Source of the DNA: Bacteroidota bacterium
GTDB lineage: Bacteria; Bacteroidota; Bacteroidia; Palsa-965
Direction of reading: 5' to 3'
Assembly (NCBI GenBank): GCA_013288325.1
Contig: JABDCB010000010.1
Span: 1-61,555, forward strand
DNA: 61,555 nt
The notes beneath the pieces were generated by a model that made no database searches, was not told the DNA's origin, and saw nothing but the letters and a program-made list of their open reading frames with translations. Shown here piece by piece: positions 17,408 through 26,540 of the stretch. A program made the position numbers and the translations under genes. Positions within the stretch are counted from its first letter, which is position 1. Each line of letters starts with the position of its first letter.

Positions 17408-19486
17408 ATGCCAAGCCTTACAAAAGAAAAAAGCAATATGACCCGATTGAATAATTATGCTCTTGGCAAATGGATTGCCGGAGAGGGGGAAGGACAAACG
17501 CTTTATAATGCCATTACCGGAGGAGTTGTTGCTACAGCTTCCAGCAAGGGTCTGGATTTTAAAGCTATGTGCGAATATGCGAGAACGACAGGCGGATTGC
17601 GTTTGCGCAAGATGACATTCCATGAGCGGGGACGTATGCTCAAAGCGCTGGCATTGCATCTGATGGAAAAGAAGGAGTTGTTTTATCAAATCAGCTGGGC
17701 CACCGGAGCTACCCGAACGGATAGCTGGGTGGATATAGAAGGAGGTATTGGTAACTTATTTGCCTATGCCAGTCTGCGCCGTACCTTTCCCGATGAACCG
17801 TATTGTGTGGAAGGAGATATGGCCAAACTTTCCAAAGGAGGGTCGTTTATAGGGCAGCATATCTGTGTTCCAAAAGAGGGGGTTGCGATTCATATCAATG
17901 CATTTAATTTTCCGGTGTGGGGTATGCTTGAAAAAGTTGCCGTTAACTGGATGGCCGGTGTTCCTGCCATTGTGAAACCGGCTACTGTTACCTCTTTCCT
18001 TACCGAAGCGGTAGCCAGAGAAATTATTGCTTCCGGCATTTTGCCTGAAGGTGCATTGCAGGTGATTTGTGGATCGGCTAATGGCATTTTGGATTATGTT
18101 ACCAATCAGGATGTAGTCACCTTTACCGGTTCTGCTACTACCGGAAAAATGCTGAAAGCTCATCCCCGTTTGCTGGAAGAAGCGGTGCCATTTAACATGG
18201 AGGCCGATTCACTCAACTGTTGCCTGCTCGGCGCGGATGTAAAGCCAGGATCACCGGAGTTTGATATTTTCATTAAAGAGGTACAGCGGGAAATGACTAC
18301 CAAGGCAGGGCAAAAATGTACGGCTATCCGTCGCATTATTGTGCCTGAAAATATGGTGGAGGATGTGCAGCTGGCATTGAGCAAACGTCTGGCAGCAACG
18401 CAAATCGGAGATCCTCAGGTAGAAGGAGTGCGCATGGGCGCCCTTGCCGGAAAGGCGCAACTTCAGGAAGTACATGAGAAAGTGGCTCAACTGAACAAAA
18501 CACAAAAGATTGTGTATGGCGACCTGGAAAATTTTTCGGTTACGGGTGCCGATAAAAACATGGGAGCCTTTATGTCCCCCATTCTTTTTCTGAATGAAAA
18601 TCCTTTCAAATATACCGATGTACATAACCTGGAAGCATTCGGACCGGTTAGCACCATTATGCCTTATAAGAGCCTGGAAGAGGCTATTGAGTTATCTAAA
18701 ATGGGTAAAGGATCGCTGGTCAGCTCAATCATTACTGCTGATGATCGTATAGCCCGTCAATATGTATTAGGCGCAGCCTGCATGCATGGTCGTATATTGG
18801 TACTAAACAGCGATTGTGTCAAGGAAAGTACCGGTCACGGTTCTCCTATGCCATTGCTGGTTCATGGTGGTCCTGGCAGGGCAGGGGGAGGGGAAGAGAT
18901 GGGTGGAAGAAGAGGTGTGTTCCATTATCTGCAACGTACTGCTATTCAGGGGTCTCCAACAACCATTGGGAATATAACCCATCAGTATCAATATGGAGGG
19001 AAGTATATCGAACATGAAGCACATCCTTTCCGTCGCTATTTTGAAGAGCTGGAGATAGGGGAAACCCTCATTACCGCTAAACATACGGTAAGTGAGTCCG
19101 ATATCGTGAATTTTGCCAATGTAAGCGGGGATAACTTCTATGCCCATATGGATGCGACAGCACTTGATGGAACAATCTTTACAGGGCGTGTAGCACATGG
19201 CTATTTTGTACTGAGCAAAGCAGCCGGTTTGTTTGTAGATGCCAGAAAGGGGCCTGTTCTGCTTAATTATGGCCTGGAGGAATGCCGTTTTACCAAACCG
19301 GTTTACCCTGGAAGCACTATCGGAGTAAGGTTTACCTGTAAGGAAAAGGTGGATCAGGAAAAGAAAACACCGGAAGATATTGCCAAAGGTATTGTGAAGT
19401 GGCTTGTCGATGTTTATGACGAAACGGGCGAAACGGTAGCCATTGCCACTATTTTGACCATGGTAAAAAAGAAAAACCAGGATTAA
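17408..19486 (+). CDS. paaZ: oxepin-CoA hydrolase / 3-oxo-5,6-dehydrosuberyl-CoA semialdehyde dehydrogenase
   Basis: A 692-residue fusion. Residues 1-530 are an aldehyde dehydrogenase with FTGSATTGKML, the Glu in FNMEADSLNC and the nucleophile Cys in GQKCTAIRR. From about residue 543 there is an R-specific MaoC hydratase domain (FEELEIGETLITAKHTV, ANVSGDNFYAHMD, GRVAHGYF). PaaZ opens the oxepin ring and oxidises the reactive aldehyde. Met12 (MTRLNNYALGKW) is an equally plausible start. The gene stands 3 kb from the paa operon, with its own promoter. Confidence 0.93.
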   Translation: MPSLTKEKSNMTRLNNYALGKWIAGEGEGQTLYNAITGGVVATASSKGLDFKAMCEYARTTGGLRLRKMTFHERGRMLKALALHLMEKKELFYQISWATGATRTDSWVDIEGGIGNLFAYASLRRTFPDEPYCVEGDMAKLSKGGSFIGQHICVPKEGVAIHINAFNFPVWGMLEKVAVNWMAGVPAIVKPATVTSFLTEAVAREIIASGILPEGALQVICGSANGILDYVTNQDVVTFTGSATTGKMLKAHPRLLEEAVPFNMEADSLNCCLLGADVKPGSPEFDIFIKEVQREMTTKAGQKCTAIRRIIVPENMVEDVQLALSKRLAATQIGDPQVEGVRMGALAGKAQLQEVHEKVAQLNKTQKIVYGDLENFSVTGADKNMGAFMSPILFLNENPFKYTDVHNLEAFGPVSTIMPYKSLEEAIELSKMGKGSLVSSIITADDRIARQYVLGAACMHGRILVLNSDCVKESTGHGSPMPLLVHGGPGRAGGGEEMGGRRGVFHYLQRTAIQGSPTTIGNITHQYQYGGKYIEHEAHPFRRYFEELEIGETLITAKHTVSESDIVNFANVSGDNFYAHMDATALDGTIFTGRVAHGYFVLSKAAGLFVDARKGPVLLNYGLEECRFTKPVYPGSTIGVRFTCKEKVDQEKKTPEDIAKGIVKWLVDVYDETGETVAIATILTMVKKKNQD

Positions 19487-19677
19487 CGTTTTATTTGTCT
19501 TTATTTAATCACAAATGCTTCATTATTATATAGTTGTGGATTGATTCGGGCTTATATTAAGTAAAAAAAGGGGATCTTTTCCCAATCCCTTTAACAAGCT
19601 TCATCAGGTTTTTTTCAACAGTCATAGTCACCTGACATACAGTTGTCTAAAACATAGCCTGTTCATAAAAAAATCGT

Positions 19678-19685
19678 TAACTTTG
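19678..19685 (+). promoter_or_regulatory. Bacteroidetes -7 box (TAACTTTG) upstream of an uncharacterised gene
   Basis: TAACTTTG fits TAnnTTTG and ends 20 bp before the ATG at 19706. The gene therefore probably has its own promoter rather than reading through from paaZ. No good -33 element was found. Confidence 0.45.
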
Positions 19686-19705
19686 TTTCTCCTAACTGGA
19701 AAAAC

Positions 19706-20137
19706 ATGTACGACTCACTCAAGCGTTTCGAGCAAAAATACGGTCATCTGAAGAAACTCGGTTTCCGTATAAATGGGTTGATCATGATTGATCCAAAGCG
19801 AAAGTCGCATGCGATTGATGTGAGCCGCCCTCTTATTTTTGACAGCCGTCTGATTCCTAAAAAATTCGAAGGCCTGCCGATTAAAAGCAAAATTTACGGA
19901 GAACTGCCAGCTGAATTTAATGTGGACAGGGAAAAAAGAGAGTATGTGTGGGCTCCTGAGCGTTTTGAAAAATATGTAGATCGTTGTGGTGCGGAAATTA
20001 AAAAGCTGCTCAACAATCCTGCTATGAACCGCAATGAAATGCTTTCCGCTCTTTGCTTTGGAAATTTTGAAGAACATAAGGTAAAATATATGCAGCTGAT
20101 ACAACAAGGTAAATTTGCTGCATACAGAGAAAATTAA
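19706..20137 (+). CDS. uncharacterised 143-residue cytoplasmic protein
   Basis: I do not recognise this family. The protein is basic and soluble, without signal peptide or membrane segment. It begins MYDSLKRFEQKYGHLKKLGF, has a beta-rich middle (NGLIMIDPKRKSHAIDVSRP) and ends in helices (ERFEKYVDRCGAEIKKLLN). The frame is credible: it has its own TAnnTTTG box upstream, a strong terminator 28 bp downstream, and normal codon use. It lies between paaZ and the enoyl-CoA hydratase, but nothing in the sequence ties it to the aromatic pathway. Confidence 0.75.
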   Translation: MYDSLKRFEQKYGHLKKLGFRINGLIMIDPKRKSHAIDVSRPLIFDSRLIPKKFEGLPIKSKIYGELPAEFNVDREKREYVWAPERFEKYVDRCGAEIKKLLNNPAMNRNEMLSALCFGNFEEHKVKYMQLIQQGKFAAYREN

Positions 20138-20164
20138 TTGGATTAACAGTAGGTTTAACACACT

Positions 20165-20193
20165 TGTCCCGCGATAGCGGGACATTTTGTTTT
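20165..20193 (+). terminator. intrinsic terminator TGTCCCGC-GATA-GCGGGACA
   Basis: A perfect 8-bp G/C-rich stem with a GATA loop is followed by TTTTGTTTT. It ends the transcript of the uncharacterised gene at 19706-20137. The next gene begins 35 bp further on and so needs its own promoter or readthrough. Confidence 0.9.
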
Positions 20194-20227
20194 ATAGCGT
20201 TTCTGTCCGGGTTTTATTTTTTTTCAA

Positions 20228-21031
20228 ATGATTAGTACTTTAGACGACTTAAACAGCATCCTCATGACCGATATAGGAACCGTATCTACCAGCCATTCAA
20301 ATGGTATTGCTACCATCACTTTTTTTCATCCTCAAAGCAACTCATTGCCCGGAGCGCTGCTTCGTAAACTGGCTTCCGAAATTGAAACGGAAGGAAATAA
20401 TCCGGACATAAAGGTTATTGTGCTCCGAAGCCTTGGTGCAAAGGCATTTTGTGCCGGAGCTTCTTTTGATGAGTTGATATCCATTCAGACGATTGAAGAA
20501 GGGAAAAAATTTTTCTCCGGTTTTGCCATGGTTATTAATGCCATGCGCAGGGCTCCCAAATTTGTATTAGTAGGGGTGCAAGGTAAAGCTGTAGGCGGAG
20601 GTGTAGGCATTGCATGTTCCGGAGACTATACCTTCGCTACTACCGAAGCTGCTGTTAAACTAAGCGAACTGGCAGTAGGTATCGGGCCCTTTGTAGTGGG
20701 ACCTGCAGTGGAGCGAAAGATCGGAACTTCGGCCTTTTGTCAGCTTACGATAGCTGCTACGGAATGGCAGACGGCACAATGGGCACGAGAAAAAGGAATG
20801 TATATGGATGTGTTTGAGGATATACCCCAAATGGAAAATGCATTGAATGCACTGGCTGAAAAACTGGCCCTTTCCAATCCGGAAGCTATGAAGATGTTAA
20901 AGAAAGTGATGTGGCACGAAACCGAACATTGGGATACCCTGCTGATAGAACGTGCAGAGATGAGTGGAAGACTGGTGTTGTCGGATTTTACACGTAAGGC
21001 AATTAATAAGTTCAAGGAAAAAGCCAAATAG
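20228..21031 (+). CDS. enoyl-CoA hydratase/isomerase family protein, candidate PaaF
   Basis: A 267-residue crotonase-fold protein. The oxyanion-hole segment AKAFCAGASFDEL and the GKAVGGGVGIACSGDYTFAT motif are clear. The active-site segment is SELAVGIGPFVVGPAVERKIG, in place of the usual LGIIPGAGGTQ, so it is diverged at the catalytic loop. The pathway needs a 2,3-dehydroadipyl-CoA hydratase (PaaF), and no better candidate is in the window; this is context inference. Met14 (ATG at 20267) is an alternative start that removes a poorly conserved N-terminus. Confidence 0.75.
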   Translation: MISTLDDLNSILMTDIGTVSTSHSNGIATITFFHPQSNSLPGALLRKLASEIETEGNNPDIKVIVLRSLGAKAFCAGASFDELISIQTIEEGKKFFSGFAMVINAMRRAPKFVLVGVQGKAVGGGVGIACSGDYTFATTEAAVKLSELAVGIGPFVVGPAVERKIGTSAFCQLTIAATEWQTAQWAREKGMYMDVFEDIPQMENALNALAEKLALSNPEAMKMLKKVMWHETEHWDTLLIERAEMSGRLVLSDFTRKAINKFKEKAK

Positions 21032-21040
21032 AAAAAGAGA

Positions 21041-21134
21041 GCAATGACCAGTTCGCAGTTGGCAATAATCAGTTGCCAATTTACAGAACCCGTTTAGAAA
21101 GCAATATTTTGCAGATTGCTAACTGGTCATTGCC
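21041..21134. repeat. GCAATGACCAGTT inverted word repeat between convergent genes
   Basis: GCAATGACCAGTT at 21041-21053 is answered by AACTGGTCATTGC at 21121-21133. The interior holds further related words (GCAGTTGGCAATAATCAG, TTGCCAATT). It fills the gap between the enoyl-CoA hydratase and the convergent M49 peptidase gene, and could act as a bidirectional transcript end. Confidence 0.65.
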
Positions 21135-21140
21135 CACTTT

Positions 21141-23231
21141 TTAGTTCTCTACCGGAAGTAATGCATACTGTTTTCCATAGTATAGCATCTGTTCTACAAA
21201 GTCTTTCGGGTATTCCACCTTCACATCAATGATCTTATCTCCGTCCATCACAGGAACCAGCTTAGGCTGTATGAATCCCATGTAAGGGGCTATGTTTAGT
21301 TTGGAGTAGCGTTTCATCACCTCTTCATGCAGGGCAGGGTCAACCTTCACACCGAAATTTTCTACCAGGTCATGTCCTGCCTTGTAGTCACCTTCCGATT
21401 TTACGCGTTGTATTTCACGAAGCAGATCGCCGAATAAGACCCGGAGTTTGGAATAGTCGTTTATCACAAAGAATGTTTTTCCATCTTTGGATTTCTTTTC
21501 AATCACCTTGTCTTTCGCTCCTTTTTCATATACCCAGGCAGCAACGAGTTGCCGGTTGCGCATATGCGCCTCTTCCAGATTCTTGCCCGGTGCCAGACGG
21601 CTAAGCTGAATCATAAGGCCTTTGGTGATATATTCATCATAAGCTGCTTTCCCATAATCCAGGCTAGGCATCACACCAATTTCAACGAGTTTAGGGTCGA
21701 GCAGATAGTACAGCGCTACCAGGTCGGCACGTCCTTCTTCCAACGTACTGGCATAGTTCTTAAGGGTAACATAAGGCTGTGCTACACCCGGGTTAATCTG
21801 TCCCGATGCATGTCCGATAACTTCATGCATATCGGTATGCAGTTTATCGGCCAGATGTGCATATTTTTTTACACGTTCTTTGATTTCGTCGTTGTAATAA
21901 AATTCATCAATAACACCGGGTCCGGAAGCTCGGTCATACGCTTCCACAATATTCCCCAAGTTGACCGATTTGGAACCATGCTGCTCGCGTATCCATTCGT
22001 TATTAGGCAGGTTGATGCCGATAGGGGTAGAAGGGGCATTGTCTCCGCCTTCCACTACCACTGTAATCACTTTGGCCGAAATTCCTTTTACATCTTTTTT
22101 CTTGTGCTCGGGTTTCAGCGGGCTGTTATCTTCAAACCATTGTGCATTATCGCCTATGGCTTTAATCCGTTTGCTGGCTTCCATATCCTTGATGGATACA
22201 CAGGACTCAAATGAACCTTTATATCCTAGCGGATCGGAATACACTTCTATGTATCCGTTAACAACATCAATGACGGAGTTCACATCTTTAACCCATGCAA
22301 TATTGTAATCGTCAAAATCTTTCAGATCGCCGGTTTTATAAAAGCGGATCAACTTAACCAGTGCATCTTTTTGCTCCGGGTTCTCGGCTATAGCACTTGC
22401 TTTATCCAGCCAGTAAACCATTTTTTCAATGGCAGCAGAGTACATACCACCCACCATCCACTTTTTCTCTACAAGCTTTCCGTTTTCTTTAATCACCTTT
22501 GAATTCAGTCCCGTCATGACAGGAGTTTTTGAATTTTTGTCAATGGTGGCTGCGTAAAATTTCTGCACTTCATCCTGTGTCACTCCTTCGTAAAAATTTA
22601 CAGCGGAAGATTTAATCAGATCTTTTTTAGGATCCAGATCCACTTTCTTGGGTGCTACATTGGGATCGAAAAGAATAGGTTCCATGCGCTGTTCAAAAGC
22701 ATCAACCTGCTCACCGCCATGAAGCGGAAAAGCCGCAGGGTCCGAGTTTTTGATCAGATCGGCGAAATAAGATTTGCTGAACTCGGGCATAATCTTGTCG
22801 CTTGAATAATGGTGGTGGATACCGCTGGAGAACCATACACGCTTGGCATAAACCATGAATTTTTTATAATCTTCCGAATTCTTATCGCCTTTATAACTGG
22901 CAACAATATTTTCCAGTGTTTTGCGAACCGTCAGGTTGTATTTGTAGTTCTGATCCCAGTGTATGTCTCTTCCGCATAAAGCAGCTTCATACAGATAGTA
23001 GAGCATTTCTTTCTGTTTCGGAGTCAGACACTGAAAGCCCGGAACCTGGTAACGCAGTACTCTCAGGTCGGCAAACTGATCCGTTTGATATTGAAATGTG
23101 GAGTCGGATGCGTCAACACATGGGGTGCTTTCTTTTTTCACTTCGTCTTTTTCTTTTTTATCTCCGGCATTTCCGCAGGATTCACTCAGGATAAGGATAC
23201 CGCTCAGTGCCATCAAGGCCAATCTCTTCAT
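21141..23231 (-). CDS. M49-family dipeptidyl peptidase III-like lipoprotein
   Basis: A 696-residue zinc exopeptidase. The family motif HEVIGH (about 469-474) and the third zinc ligand in LEEGRAD (about 496) are intact. M49 enzymes remove dipeptides from the N-termini of oligopeptides. I place the start at the ATG at 23231: it gives a lipoprotein signal peptide MKRLALMALSGILILSESC with a lipobox Cys. The 36-codon upstream extension lacks such a signal. The mature enzyme is therefore probably anchored in the envelope. It is divergent from the E1 gene. Confidence 0.9.
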   Translation of the reverse strand: MKRLALMALSGILILSESCGNAGDKKEKDEVKKESTPCVDASDSTFQYQTDQFADLRVLRYQVPGFQCLTPKQKEMLYYLYEAALCGRDIHWDQNYKYNLTVRKTLENIVASYKGDKNSEDYKKFMVYAKRVWFSSGIHHHYSSDKIMPEFSKSYFADLIKNSDPAAFPLHGGEQVDAFEQRMEPILFDPNVAPKKVDLDPKKDLIKSSAVNFYEGVTQDEVQKFYAATIDKNSKTPVMTGLNSKVIKENGKLVEKKWMVGGMYSAAIEKMVYWLDKASAIAENPEQKDALVKLIRFYKTGDLKDFDDYNIAWVKDVNSVIDVVNGYIEVYSDPLGYKGSFESCVSIKDMEASKRIKAIGDNAQWFEDNSPLKPEHKKKDVKGISAKVITVVVEGGDNAPSTPIGINLPNNEWIREQHGSKSVNLGNIVEAYDRASGPGVIDEFYYNDEIKERVKKYAHLADKLHTDMHEVIGHASGQINPGVAQPYVTLKNYASTLEEGRADLVALYYLLDPKLVEIGVMPSLDYGKAAYDEYITKGLMIQLSRLAPGKNLEEAHMRNRQLVAAWVYEKGAKDKVIEKKSKDGKTFFVINDYSKLRVLFGDLLREIQRVKSEGDYKAGHDLVENFGVKVDPALHEEVMKRYSKLNIAPYMGFIQPKLVPVMDGDKIIDVKVEYPKDFVEQMLYYGKQYALLPVEN

Positions 23232-23411
23232 AGTTTTAATATTAATGTTGTGCAAGATTAAGATTTTATTTGCTTCCAAAGAGGAATGACATACAGAATA
23301 TAGTGTCGATATTGTTAACAATACGGAATAATATTTCAATATATAATCAATGTTAGGAATAATAAAGTAACATTGATAAATTTACATATATATAATTCTG
23401 AAACTAAATTC

Positions 23412-25502
23412 ATGCCATTGCCTACTGCAGAAAACACCCCGAGAAAAGTGTTGGCGCCCCTGCCAGAAGAAATAATGCTTAAAGCATTTGAGTTGATGTG
23501 CACGGCCAAAGCCATGAGTGCGCTTTACGAAGAAAAAAAGGAAGTAACTGCCAAATATGTACATGCTACCTCCCGTGGGCACGAAGCCATTCAGCTTGCA
23601 TTGGGTATGCAGTTAAAAGCCCAGGACTATCTGTCCGTTTATTATCGTGATGATAGTGTACTTCTTGGCATGGGGTTGAAGCCTTATGAGCTTATGCTTC
23701 AGTTACTGGCCAAGCGGGACGATCCGTTTTCCGGAGGAAGGACATACTACTGCCATCCCAGCTTGAAGCGGGATGATATGCCCAAGATTCCCATGCAAAG
23801 CTCGGCCACCGGTATGCAGGCTATTCCTGCCACTGGTATGGCATTGGGTTTGAGATATAGGGAACAGACCGGACTTGATGTGTCCGAGCATGAAAAGCCC
23901 GTTGTGGTATGTTCGCTCGGTGACGCCTCCGTTACGGAAGGTGAAGTAGCCGAAGCTTTTCAGATGGCGGTACTTAAAAAACTACCTATCCTGTATCTGG
24001 TTCAGGATAATGAATGGGACATATCTGCCCACGCAAAAGAAACGCGTGCGCAGGATGCTGCAGAATATGCAAGAGGTTTTAAGGGAATGGAAGTGAGAAG
24101 TATCAATGGCAGTGATTTTGTTCGTTCATACGAAACGGTACGTGATATGCTGGCCCTGATACGAAAAGAAAGACGTCCTGTGCTTATTCATGCGCGTGTT
24201 CCATTATTGAATCATCATACTTCAGGAGTAAGAAAAGAATGGTACCGCGACGATCTGGAAGAGGCAGCACGCCGTGATCCGTTCCCCATGCTGCGTAACC
24301 AGCTGGTGGCTTCCGGTATTTCTTCTTCCCGATTAACGGAAATAGAAAAAAATGCTGCGGTTTCCGTGGAAGAACAATATCAACAGGCTTTGAAAGCAGA
24401 GGACCCACGGCCTGAAGATCTGTATTTGCATGATTATGCAGCAACGCCGGTTACAACAGAAACAGGAAACCGTTCACCGGAAGGAAAGCAGAGCACGGTG
24501 ATGGTTGATTCGGCCTTATTTGCTATTCGTGAATTAATGACCAAACACCCTGAATGTCTGTTGTACGGACAGGATGTAGGAGGTCGTCTGGGTGGTGTTT
24601 TCCGCGAAGCGGCTACGCTTGCCCAACAATTTGGAGATGAGCGTGTATTCAATACACCCATCATGGAAGCGTTCATTATCGGGTCTACCGTAGGGATGAG
24701 TGCCGTTGGATTAAAACCCATTGTAGAAGTACAGTTTGCAGATTATATATGGCCGGGTCTTAACCAGTTGTTTACCGAGGTAAGCCGTTCCTGTTATTTG
24801 AGTAATGGTAAATGGCCCGTCAGTTGTATTATCCGCGTTCCGATAGGGGCATATGGCAGCGGCGGACCCTATCATTCTTCAAGTGTAGAAAGCGTGTTGG
24901 CTAATATCCGGGGAGTTAAAATTGCTTATCCTTCAACAGGCGCCGATCTGAAAGGGCTTATGAAATCAGCATATTATGATCCCAACCCGGTTGTCATTTT
25001 TGAACATAAAGGGTTGTATTGGAGTAAAATCAAAGGCACCGAAGACGCGAAGACTATAGAGCCGGATGAAGATTATATCATACCCTTTGGGAAGGCGAGA
25101 ATGGTGCAGGAGGTGAGTCCGAGCCCTGATCAAAATACTGTTACGGTGATAACCTATGGAATGGGCGTCTATTGGGCAAAAAATGCATCCAAACAGTTTC
25201 CTGGCAGGGTGGAGATACTCGACTTACGTACCTTGAACCCGCTGGATGAAGAAGCTGTTCTGAACAGCGTTAAAAAACACAGCCGTTGTCTGGTTCTTAC
25301 CGAAGAACCTGCCAATAACAGTTTCGCACAGGCATTGGCAGGAAGAATAGCCGAAACCTGTTTTTCTTATCTCGATGCTCCGGTAAAGGTATTGGGATCG
25401 AAGGAGCTGCCGGCTATTCCGTTAAATGCTACACTCGAAAGCACCATGCTGCCGAATGCCGATAAAGTAGCGGTGGTGATAAGCGAACTTCTCGAATTCT
25501 GA
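23412..25502 (+). CDS. thiamine-dependent 2-oxoacid dehydrogenase E1, alpha-beta fusion
   Basis: A 696-residue protein. Residues 1-330 are E1-alpha with the TPP/Mg motif SLGDASVTEGEVAEAF...QDNEWDISAHA. Residues from about 355 are E1-beta (LLYGQDVGGRLGGVF, FNTPIMEAFIIGSTVGM, TYGMGVYWAK). It decarboxylates a 2-oxoacid and passes the acyl group to a lipoyl E2 subunit, which is not in the window. The sequence resembles branched-chain E1 fusions, but the paa neighbourhood would also fit phenylpyruvate. The ATG at 23412 is preferred over an upstream in-frame TTG at 23373. Confidence 0.88.
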   Translation: MPLPTAENTPRKVLAPLPEEIMLKAFELMCTAKAMSALYEEKKEVTAKYVHATSRGHEAIQLALGMQLKAQDYLSVYYRDDSVLLGMGLKPYELMLQLLAKRDDPFSGGRTYYCHPSLKRDDMPKIPMQSSATGMQAIPATGMALGLRYREQTGLDVSEHEKPVVVCSLGDASVTEGEVAEAFQMAVLKKLPILYLVQDNEWDISAHAKETRAQDAAEYARGFKGMEVRSINGSDFVRSYETVRDMLALIRKERRPVLIHARVPLLNHHTSGVRKEWYRDDLEEAARRDPFPMLRNQLVASGISSSRLTEIEKNAAVSVEEQYQQALKAEDPRPEDLYLHDYAATPVTTETGNRSPEGKQSTVMVDSALFAIRELMTKHPECLLYGQDVGGRLGGVFREAATLAQQFGDERVFNTPIMEAFIIGSTVGMSAVGLKPIVEVQFADYIWPGLNQLFTEVSRSCYLSNGKWPVSCIIRVPIGAYGSGGPYHSSSVESVLANIRGVKIAYPSTGADLKGLMKSAYYDPNPVVIFEHKGLYWSKIKGTEDAKTIEPDEDYIIPFGKARMVQEVSPSPDQNTVTVITYGMGVYWAKNASKQFPGRVEILDLRTLNPLDEEAVLNSVKKHSRCLVLTEEPANNSFAQALAGRIAETCFSYLDAPVKVLGSKELPAIPLNATLESTMLPNADKVAVVISELLEF

Positions 25503-25532
25503 GCCGCACAGCGTTTTGTTTCATCTGGTTTG

Positions 25533-25540
25533 TAATTTTG
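25533..25540 (+). promoter_or_regulatory. Bacteroidetes -7 box (TAATTTTG) upstream of the LpxR-like gene
   Basis: TAATTTTG matches TAnnTTTG and lies 19 bp before the ATG at 25560, in the 57-bp gap after the E1 gene. The LpxR-like gene therefore probably has a separate promoter. Confidence 0.5.
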
Positions 25541-25559
25541 TACAAATACAGAAGGAACA

Positions 25560-26540
25560 ATGATTAAGTTCTTACTTATATGCTGTAGTTGCTGCGTTAC
25601 CGTTTTTTCTTCTGCCCAGAAAAACGATTCGCTTGTCGTTACACGGGAGAAAGGTTTTTTTTCTATCCTTTACGAGAACGATGTGTTCACCAAAACGGAT
25701 TATTACTATACGCAAGGGGTTCGTGCCGAATTGGTGCTTCCTGGGTTAAGTCATTCTCCCGTCAATTTCATCCTTCCTGTCCTTAAAACAAATACGCTTC
25801 AATATTCCGGTTTAGATGTCGAGCAGGATTGTTACACTCCTACTAGTCTTGTAGCCGATACAATCCGCAAAGGAGACAGGCCCTATTCAGGAGCTATTTA
25901 CATTGGGGCGTTTCGTGTTTCGAATGATGAAAAAAATCATCAGCGCCTTACAGCAGGAATTGATTTGGGAACCGTAGGTCCTTGTGCGCTTTGTGAAGAA
26001 GAACAGAAAGGGATACATCGTGTTCTTGTTGATCAGCAGCCTATGGGCTGGGGATTTCAAATAAGACAGGATGCGCTGATCAATTATCGTCTGGGATATG
26101 AAAAAGGGGTTTATCTGAATAATTTTTTCGAGTTTCTTGTCAAAGCCCAGGCTCAGGCCGGTACTTTCAAAGACAATCTGAGTGTTGGAGCCACGATCCG
26201 TTTGGGGAGCATGCATTCTTATTTCAAATTCTATGAACCCGGAATAGGAAAAGAGCGGATGGGTGGGGAAGATGAAAAGGGTCAGTTCTTTTTCTTTGTG
26301 CAGGGACAAACCTCACTCATCGGATATGATGCAACGCTGGAGGGTGGTTTGTTTGATACCAATAATGTCTATGTAATTAATCCTTCAGCACTGGAACGGG
26401 TTGTGTATTCCTTCAGCGGCGGGGTTTGTTGGTATTATAAAAAGTTCAGAATCACATATTCCCAAACCTATATAAGTCCTGAATTTAACGGAGGATTAAA
26501 TCATGCCTGGGGCAGTGTGTTATTTCAGTTTGGTTTTTAA
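25560..26540 (+). CDS. LpxR-type lipid A deacylase family outer-membrane protein (DUF2219)
   Basis: A 326-residue beta-barrel protein with a signal peptide (residues 1-19, ending SSAQ). Family motifs are SILYENDVFTKTDYYYTQG, GDRPYSGAIYIGAF, LGTVGPCA and QQPMGWGFQIRQDA, followed by alternating strands and a C-terminal aromatic residue (LFQFGF). LpxR enzymes remove the 3'-acyloxyacyl chain of lipid A at the outer membrane. The Asn/Asp-rich start of strand 1 and the DRPY loop fit that active site. Its 3' end overlaps the convergent TPR gene by 4 bp. Confidence 0.85.
   Translation: MIKFLLICCSCCVTVFSSAQKNDSLVVTREKGFFSILYENDVFTKTDYYYTQGVRAELVLPGLSHSPVNFILPVLKTNTLQYSGLDVEQDCYTPTSLVADTIRKGDRPYSGAIYIGAFRVSNDEKNHQRLTAGIDLGTVGPCALCEEEQKGIHRVLVDQQPMGWGFQIRQDALINYRLGYEKGVYLNNFFEFLVKAQAQAGTFKDNLSVGATIRLGSMHSYFKFYEPGIGKERMGGEDEKGQFFFFVQGQTSLIGYDATLEGGLFDTNNVYVINPSALERVVYSFSGGVCWYYKKFRITYSQTYISPEFNGGLNHAWGSVLFQFGF

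Noticed and set aside
19560-19620. terminator or riboswitch after paaZ
   Set aside because: The GGGGATCTTTTCCC stretch forms only a 3-4 bp stem, and the TCAGGT/ACCTGA pair at about 19604-19635 is short; no known riboswitch core is visible.
21549-22214. 221-codon plus-strand frame inside the M49 peptidase gene
   Set aside because: Antisense shadow; the M49 zinc motifs fall in the minus-strand frame.
23232-23339. 36-residue N-terminal extension of the M49 peptidase
   Set aside because: Starting at 23231 produces a proper lipoprotein signal peptide, which would be internal and useless in the longer form.
23373-23411. TTG extension of the 2-oxoacid dehydrogenase E1
   Set aside because: The extra 13 residues come from an A/T-rich intergenic stretch; the ATG at 23412 begins the conserved part.
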